From: CAIPAT01 sp041665605
GTDB lineage: Bacteria; Verrucomicrobiota; Lentisphaeria; Victivallales; Victivallaceae
Assembly: GCA_041665605.1 (NCBI GenBank)
Contig: JBAYIO010000013.1
Location: 9,261-73,260 of the forward strand
Direction: 5' to 3'
DNA: 64,000 bases
In this document: positions 60,360 to 64,000 of the stretch, piece after piece
How positions within the stretch are numbered: the stretch's first letter is position 1
Layout of the letters: every line of letters starts with the position of its first letter
Notes under the pieces: model-generated
Databases searched by the model: none
What the model was told of the DNA's origin: nothing
What the model saw: the letters and a program-made list of their open reading frames with translations, nothing else
Translations under genes and position numbers: made by a program

Positions 60360-62215
60360 GCAAAATCAGAGTCCTTCCGGAAAGCATCAGCAATAGAATC
60401 GCCGCCGGCGAAGTCATCGAACGCCCGGCTTCCGTCGTCAAAGAGCTCGTTGAAAACGCCATAGACGCCGGCGCGGAGAAAATCTGTGTTGAGATAGAAA
60501 AGGCCGGAGTCCGGCTGATTCGTGTTACCGACGACGGTTCCGGGATGGACGCAGATGACGCTTTGTTATGCCTGGAGCCGCATGCCACCAGTAAAATCTC
60601 CCAGGAAAGAGATATTGAACGCATTGTCACTCTCGGTTTCCGCGGTGAAGCGCTGCCCAGCATCGCGTCGGTATCCCGTTTTTCGCTGAAGACCCGTCAG
60701 CGCAGCGCGCTGGAAGGTAATGAGGTAATTGTTCAGGGCGGCAAATTTATCAAATCCGCGCCGGTCGGCTGTGCGCCGGGCACAGAAATGACGGTGAAAG
60801 ATCTTTTTTTCAATACTCCCGCCAGAAAAAAATTTCTCAAGACGGAAGCCACTGAAGAAAAGCACATTGAAGAAATGCTTTACATGCTGGCGCTGCCATA
60901 TCCGCAAATCACGTTTGAACTGTTTATTGACGGCAAATGTATTTTTTCATCGCCGGCCCACGACACGCTGCTGCCACGGCTGAAAACCTTTTTCGGGAAG
61001 GCGTTTGTTGACGGCATACTGCCGGTCGGCTATTCGTCGGAGGACGTCAAAATCACCGGTTTCATCGCCATGCACGGCTTAAACCGGAATACCCGCCGGG
61101 AACAGCGGACATTTGTCAACGGCCGCGGGGTTGAATCCGTCACGCTGTATCAGGGCATTCGCGAAGGCTACGGCAGTCTGGTGGAAAAAGGACGCTTCCC
61201 GCCGGTGGTGCTGTTTATTTCCCTGGATCCGGGACTGGTTGATGTCAATGTTCATCCCGCCAAACGGGAAGTGCGTTTCAGGAACGAACGTAAACTGGCA
61301 TTCGATCTTGCCGAAGCTGTCCGCACCGCGCTGCGGCTGACTCCGGCACCGTCAATTACCGTTGATCCGTCAGTCTCGCTTAAATCCATGCTGGACGGGG
61401 CGGATGTCAGTTACGAAATCAGACAGGCGGAACATCCGACGCTTGATTTTAAGGAAGATGGTTTTACAGAAAATATTCAGCATAAAGGATTTCCGTCAGT
61501 CCGCATACCGCGCATGAATCCTGCCGGAGGACAACAGCCGGAGAGAAATGACGGCGAAATGACGGAAGTTACGGTTAATGCCGGATTGTTTGAAGAACAG
61601 GAAATTCCTGTCCGGGATTCAGCTTCAGGTCCGGAACTGCCGGGCAGCGGCCCGCTGAAGATCATCGGCATTCTGGACAATACCTACATTCTGGCGTCAG
61701 GCTCCACCGGGCTGATTATCATCGACCAGCATGCCGCGCATGAACGGGTAATGTTTGAAAAACTTTTAAAAGGCGCGTCGCCGGACAGCCCGGCGCAAAA
61801 ACTGCTGCTGCCGATAAATCTGGAATTGTCGCGCGCGGAAGCGGCGTTTATCAACAAAAATGCCGAAGCGCTCAGACTGCTGGGATTTGAAATAGATCCT
61901 TTAAGCAGCAATACCGTCATGATCAGCGCGATACCGTCGTCAATCCGTCAGGAGAATATCGGCGGACTGCTGCATGATATTGTCTCCGATCTTACCGAAA
62001 ACGGCGCTTCCAGCCCCAAAGCCAACCTGGAAGCCCTGGCGCGGTCGGCCTGCGTGGCGGCGGTGAAATCACATGACCGCCTGACTTCCGGCGAAGCATT
62101 AAGCCTGCTCCACCAGATGGCCCGGTGCGAACTTCCGTTCTCCTGTCCTCACGGCAGACCGACCATCATCAACATTTCCATCCGCGAACTGGAAAAGCGT
62201 TTCGGCAGAAAATAA
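60356..62215 (+). CDS. mutL: DNA mismatch repair protein MutL
   Basis: This 619-residue MutL has the GHKL ATPase at the N-terminus (PESISNRIAAGEVIERP, ELVENAIDAG, DDGSGM, TLGFRGEALPSI) and a C-terminal domain with the complete endonuclease motif DQHAAHERVMFE. It is therefore of the nicking type found in species without MutH. Further endonuclease elements, SACVAAVKSHD and CPHGRP, are also there. Its start overlaps the TPR gene stop (ATGA). MutS is not in the window. Confidence 0.95.
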   Translation: MSKIRVLPESISNRIAAGEVIERPASVVKELVENAIDAGAEKICVEIEKAGVRLIRVTDDGSGMDADDALLCLEPHATSKISQERDIERIVTLGFRGEALPSIASVSRFSLKTRQRSALEGNEVIVQGGKFIKSAPVGCAPGTEMTVKDLFFNTPARKKFLKTEATEEKHIEEMLYMLALPYPQITFELFIDGKCIFSSPAHDTLLPRLKTFFGKAFVDGILPVGYSSEDVKITGFIAMHGLNRNTRREQRTFVNGRGVESVTLYQGIREGYGSLVEKGRFPPVVLFISLDPGLVDVNVHPAKREVRFRNERKLAFDLAEAVRTALRLTPAPSITVDPSVSLKSMLDGADVSYEIRQAEHPTLDFKEDGFTENIQHKGFPSVRIPRMNPAGGQQPERNDGEMTEVTVNAGLFEEQEIPVRDSASGPELPGSGPLKIIGILDNTYILASGSTGLIIIDQHAAHERVMFEKLLKGASPDSPAQKLLLPINLELSRAEAAFINKNAEALRLLGFEIDPLSSNTVMISAIPSSIRQENIGGLLHDIVSDLTENGASSPKANLEALARSACVAAVKSHDRLTSGEALSLLHQMARCELPFSCPHGRPTIINISIRELEKRFGRK

Positions 62216-62255
62216 AACTAATCACTTGCGTTGAGGAATCACCGCCCGGAAAGGA

Positions 62256-63248
62256 TTATTCGAGCTCACGCCGGGCCGCGGAGGAGTTGCGGCTGCCGTC
62301 ACGGTGAATGTTCAGCCAGCGGCGATGCACCCACATCCATTGCTCGGGTTGTTCGGCAATGAGCTTCTCCAATGCGGTGGTATACATTTGCGTGACGGTT
62401 TTAATATCATTTCCCTTGTCTCCAGTCGGCGTATAACGGATCAGTTCGCCGAGGACAAATTCGAAATTAAAATTATTGTCCCGTCGTCGGGTAACTACCG
62501 GCATGACCGGAACGCCGGTCTTCAAGTGCAGCAAAGCTGGAGAGGAATGAGTGCGGCACGGCTGGCCGAAAAAAACCGTCTCCACGCCTTCGGACGAACC
62601 GGCGTGCTGATCGGCCAGAATCGCGATGGTCTTGCCGTCTTTTAATGCCCTTAGCAACCCTTTGATGCCGCCTTCCTTGGGAATGCTCTGGTGCAGACCG
62701 GATTCGCGGTTGCGGAGAATATATCTGCCTATCAGCGGATTGTTGAACGGGCGCATGATTGATACCATCGGGTTGCCGGTTTTTTCAGCGTAGGCAGTGC
62801 CGGCGACTTCCCAGTTGCCGTAATGGGCGGTAATGATAATCACGTTGATCCTCTTCCCGTCTTTGCCAAACACCTCGAGCATTGTATCCCGGCAGCCGGC
62901 GAGACCGACTTTCTCCGGCGAGTAAAGTTGATTCATTTTGATAATCTCAACCAGTAACTGGGAAAAATTATTGTAGACCTGACGTGCGGTTTTCACCGCC
63001 TCCTGTTCATCGGCGGTGATTCCGGCGTGCAGGATATGCCTGATTGTGCGAATCCGGTGTTTTTTGTCTAAGGCAAACATTAATTTGAAGAGAATGCGGC
63101 TCAAGCCGGATGCAGCTTTAAGCGGAAGCGCCCGGATAAAGACATAAAGAAACCAGAATGGAATGAATTCCAGCCAGATTCTGAAATCGTTTTTCTTCCT
63201 TTTACGTCTATTTTCTTTCGGCTCTGCCGTTACTGAAATCGGCGGCAT
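62256..63248 (-). CDS. LpxL/HtrB-like lysophospholipid or lipid A acyltransferase
   Basis: This 330-residue protein has an N-terminal basic stretch, a hydrophobic helix (about 27-45), the acyltransferase box HYGNWE (H-x4-E), then MRPFNNPLIGRYI and DQHAGSSEGVETVFFG, the order found in LpxL, LpxM and HtrB. These enzymes add a secondary fatty acid to lipid A on the inner face of the cytoplasmic membrane, and the presence of one points to lipopolysaccharide and an outer membrane. The C-terminal WMWVHRRW is also characteristic. It converges on mutL. Acyl chain length cannot be read. Confidence 0.9.
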   Translation of the reverse strand: MPPISVTAEPKENRRKRKKNDFRIWLEFIPFWFLYVFIRALPLKAASGLSRILFKLMFALDKKHRIRTIRHILHAGITADEQEAVKTARQVYNNFSQLLVEIIKMNQLYSPEKVGLAGCRDTMLEVFGKDGKRINVIIITAHYGNWEVAGTAYAEKTGNPMVSIMRPFNNPLIGRYILRNRESGLHQSIPKEGGIKGLLRALKDGKTIAILADQHAGSSEGVETVFFGQPCRTHSSPALLHLKTGVPVMPVVTRRRDNNFNFEFVLGELIRYTPTGDKGNDIKTVTQMYTTALEKLIAEQPEQWMWVHRRWLNIHRDGSRNSSAARRELE

Positions 63249-63575
63249 TTGCAGTAATTCCCTCGCTAAAACTCAATAACACACGGTAAGACCGTGCTAT
63301 CCTAAACCCCTGTAATTCACTCCCCGGCCCGAGTCACTAATGCCACTATATCAGGACATAGCAATAATATTATTATTCTCGTGAATATTTCAATATCATG
63401 TTTGTCATGAATACTCAATTTCCCCGCAAAAAAAACTCCGGTATAATTTTTATCTCCCCGCTTGAATGAAAAAACATCGCAAAATCAAAAAAATGAATAT
63501 TCTCCGATTTTCTGCTTCAATATTACATCCCGTGATGTATATTAAGGTTAAGAAGAATTTGAAACGGAGCTGAAA
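63249..63575. other. Intergenic region, 327 bases
   Basis: Divergent promoters for the acyltransferase and zinc-ribbon genes must lie here, but none is convincing. CACGGT-AAG-ACCGTG (63282-63296) forms a small perfect hairpin 34 bases upstream of the acyltransferase start. The rest is AT-rich with no reading frame that I can support. Confidence 0.4.
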
Positions 63576-63824
63576 ATGGCTGGAAAATATCAGTATCACA
63601 AACATGAAGACTTGTCTAAGCGGCTGATCTGCCCGAGATGTGCCGAATCTTTGACCTATGCGGATATAGAAATATTTCCGGCATGCCCGTATTGTGATTG
63701 CCGGTTTGAAAGAAACTTTGAACTGGAAGATTTCATTCTGCAGCCGCTGGTGGACCGCTGGGCTAATCAATATACGCCGGTGACCGGGCGCAACCGCAAC
63801 ATCCGGGGCAGAGACTCCATCTGA
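63576..63824 (+). CDS. Small zinc-ribbon protein
   Basis: This is an 82-residue soluble protein with C19-PR-C22 and C37-PY-C40, two CxxC knuckles 14 residues apart that would bind one zinc; Cys 42 is extra. The remaining sequence is acidic and helical, then basic at the C-terminus (GRNRNIRGRDSI). GGAG precedes the ATG by 8 bases. I do not recognise a named family. It could bind nucleic acid or another protein. Confidence 0.75.
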   Translation: MAGKYQYHKHEDLSKRLICPRCAESLTYADIEIFPACPYCDCRFERNFELEDFILQPLVDRWANQYTPVTGRNRNIRGRDSI

Positions 63825-64000
63825 CGTCACGGCTGCACGTTAAACAAAAAACTAAGATATTTCTCACACAAACCATAAGATTAATCGAAAATTTTTTTAT
63901 TTTTATTTTTTTATGGCTTGAATCCCTGTCTACCCCTGCTAATTTAAAAGCTCCATGTGTCTTTACATATCTACTTCCACACCGCTATGGGAGATACAGG
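63825..64000. other. End of window, no gene seen
   Basis: The stretch is AT-rich (a run of ATTTTTTTATTTTTATTTTT near 63890). It holds no supported reading frame, and no terminator for the zinc-ribbon gene is evident. Confidence 0.5.

Noticed and set aside
1..64000. tRNA, rRNA, CRISPR arrays and intact insertion sequences
   Set aside because: I looked for T-loop and acceptor patterns, regular spaced repeats and transposase motifs and found none that I could support.

Overview
The window looks like a chromosomal piece from an anaerobic, Gram-negative, polysaccharide-degrading member of the Planctomycetota-Verrucomicrobiota-Chlamydiota group, most likely a Lentisphaerota (Victivallales-like) bacterium. 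The grounds are four secreted prepilin-like proteins with an FTLIELL helix (some with a visible H-x9-DG end), many GH42-like secreted hydrolases paired with LacI or GntR-LacI regulators, a DapL-type aminotransferase, a multisubunit [FeFe]-hydrogenase and a relic of a four-helix-bundle-suffix gene. The assignment rests on gene content only. I saw no tRNA, rRNA, CRISPR array or intact transposase gene.

Left part (1-33.7 kb) is mostly housekeeping. Two Gfo/Idh/MocA oxidoreductases (the first cut by the window edge) are followed by glmM, a GlmU-like acetyltransferase, an archaeal-type phosphoglycerate mutase and a GT-C membrane glycosyltransferase. Next come an iron-sulfur flavoprotein, hemW, hslO, a NifU-like protein, dapL, a DUF1805 protein, pdxB, thiI and tadA. 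At 18.0-24.2 kb a minus-strand operon encodes a NADH-linked [FeFe]-hydrogenase (HydC, HydB, HydA) plus an unknown 190-residue protein. Its HydB is fused to a complete GltD/NfnL-like flavoprotein and has a rearranged cysteine set. After it come a ComM/YifB ATPase, a GT2 glycosyltransferase, a NamZ-type exo-muramidase, rpsD and an RND efflux pair with a palindromic operator candidate but no regulator gene.

Middle part (34-56.7 kb) is one long minus-strand accessory region made of three modules. Each starts with its own transcription factor and carries one or two prepilin-like genes and large secreted glycosidase-like proteins: LacI > prepilin > GH42-like > M55 peptidase; GntR-LacI > large GH-like > prepilin > SGNH esterase; and GntR-LacI > prepilin > two proteins sharing a new N-terminal module > GH42-like > MFS transporter > DUF4019-like > prepilin > alpha/beta hydrolase. 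All three regulators have readable promoters with palindromes at or next to the -10, which suggests autoregulation and substrate-specific induction. The likely job is sensing, cutting, de-esterifying and importing a complex glycan.

Right part (57-64 kb) holds exonuclease III with a lipoprotein, a lone OppD-like ABC ATPase overlapping a TPR protein that overlaps mutL, an LpxL-like acyltransferase and a small zinc-ribbon protein.
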